This document shows positions 28,746-29,375 of a stretch of 29,375 nt of DNA, piece by piece. Each line of letters starts with the position of its first letter. Position 1 is the stretch's first letter. The translations under genes and the position numbers were made by a program. Below the pieces are notes generated by a model that worked only from the letters and a program-made list of their open reading frames with translations, searched no databases and was not told the origin of the DNA. The DNA comes from Aplysia californica (taxonomy: Eukaryota; Mollusca; Gastropoda; Aplysiida; Aplysiidae). Where the stretch lies: contig NW_004797710.1 in assembly GCF_000002075.1 (NCBI RefSeq), positions 1 to 29,375 of the forward strand, read 5' to 3'.

Positions 28746-29375
28746 GGCGGCTATTGTCTAGATAATCTATCTCTAGATATAATCTAGATCTACACATATT
28801 TAGATATCTAGATTTTAGATCTAGATTAGATAGCCTAGGCTATATTTGTAATTCAGTTTAGACCTAAATAAGAAACACACTACAGGACAGGGGCACTAAG
28901 TGCAAACGGGACCTCAGTTGTCCAGGAGTGTCTTCCTCCTTGATCCGATACTGCTCTACATCGATGTACAATTTTAAAGTGAAAAAAATATTTTTATGAG
29001 ACACCAGCTGGCAAAAAAAACCCACTGGGCTTTTAGTCACCAAGTCCTAACTGTCAAATTGACTGGAATGCTTGTTAGTCAACTTATTATATAGTGCCTT
29101 TATGCCTATGGTTTGTTGTTGTTTTTTTAAAATACATTTTAATTCAGTCGCCTATGGTTAACAATATATGACAGTTTTCCCTTCCAAAACCGTAGGCTAG
29201 ATTTTCCTGTATATATATATATATATGCACAATACTTTGAAAAAGAAAGATAAGGTCATTGTTGTTTTGTTTTTTTATGGAATCCGTTTTACGTTGAGAA
29301 AAGCGGTAAAAACAAGTTAAAAAATTTTATGAATGCCCATAATATTAGTAATAGGAATCCCAAATCACTACCTAG
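28746..29375. other. TAGATC patch and AT-rich end of window, no gene seen
   Basis: 28758-28835 is a short TAGATC/TCTAGA patch like the one at 7565-7990. 29208-29227 is a (TA)n run. The missing last exon of the kinase was not found here. Confidence 0.5.

Noticed and set aside
1-29375. CRISPR array, operons or other prokaryotic features
   Set aside because: The tandem repeats have no spacer structure, and the window is clearly eukaryotic.

Overview
The window is animal nuclear DNA. It has GT-AG introns, a eukaryotic tRNA-Leu with a pol III terminator, tRNA-headed SINEs, LINE, Tc1 and hAT debris, and long GT/GA microsatellites. The one host protein-coding gene is a split IRAK4-like kinase of the Toll/IL-1 receptor signalling pathway. 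The repeat types, including TAGATC-rich simple sequence, fit a repeat-rich mollusc, most likely a gastropod, but nothing in the window proves that.

Layout. 1-1476 is an old hAT transposon remnant on the minus strand; its 5' terminal inverted repeat is visible and its 3' part runs off the left edge. 1477-6430 is mostly repeats: a dispersed 'CAGTCGAACC' family inside a 71-bp direct duplication, a SINE, a complete TIR-bounded but internally deleted Tc1-like element, a SINE nested in another SINE, and the end of a DDE_3-type transposase. 7012-7095 is a tRNA-Leu(CAG) gene on the minus strand. 7565-7990 is a palindromic TAGATC-type array. 8370-9741 is a Tc1-like transposase relic split by a SINE with a clear target-site duplication.

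From 9794 onward the plus strand carries the IRAK4-like gene. Nine exons can be followed with matching phases (1,375 coding nt, 458 codons plus one base). Exons 1-3 encode the death domain, the end of exon 3 to the first part of exon 5 encodes a linker, and the end of exon 5 to exon 9 encodes the kinase from the N-lobe to helix F. The last roughly 70 residues expected from the family were not found and probably lie beyond the right edge. Introns hold a 5'-truncated LINE (14175-15530, 15-bp target-site duplication), SINEs of at least three kinds, microsatellites, and a LINE piece where ORF1 and ORF2 overlap as TAATG (27634-28240).

The most unusual observations concern the kinase exons. The DFG motif reads DFA. 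The downstream edges of exons 7 and 9, including their 5' splice sites, recur as tandem repeats inside the following introns: four 34-bp units in intron 7, and two extra 65-67-bp units plus a decayed exon 9 body in intron 9. A possible ghost of the start of exon 7 lies in intron 6. All calls come from reading the sequence and remembered family motifs; no database search was run.
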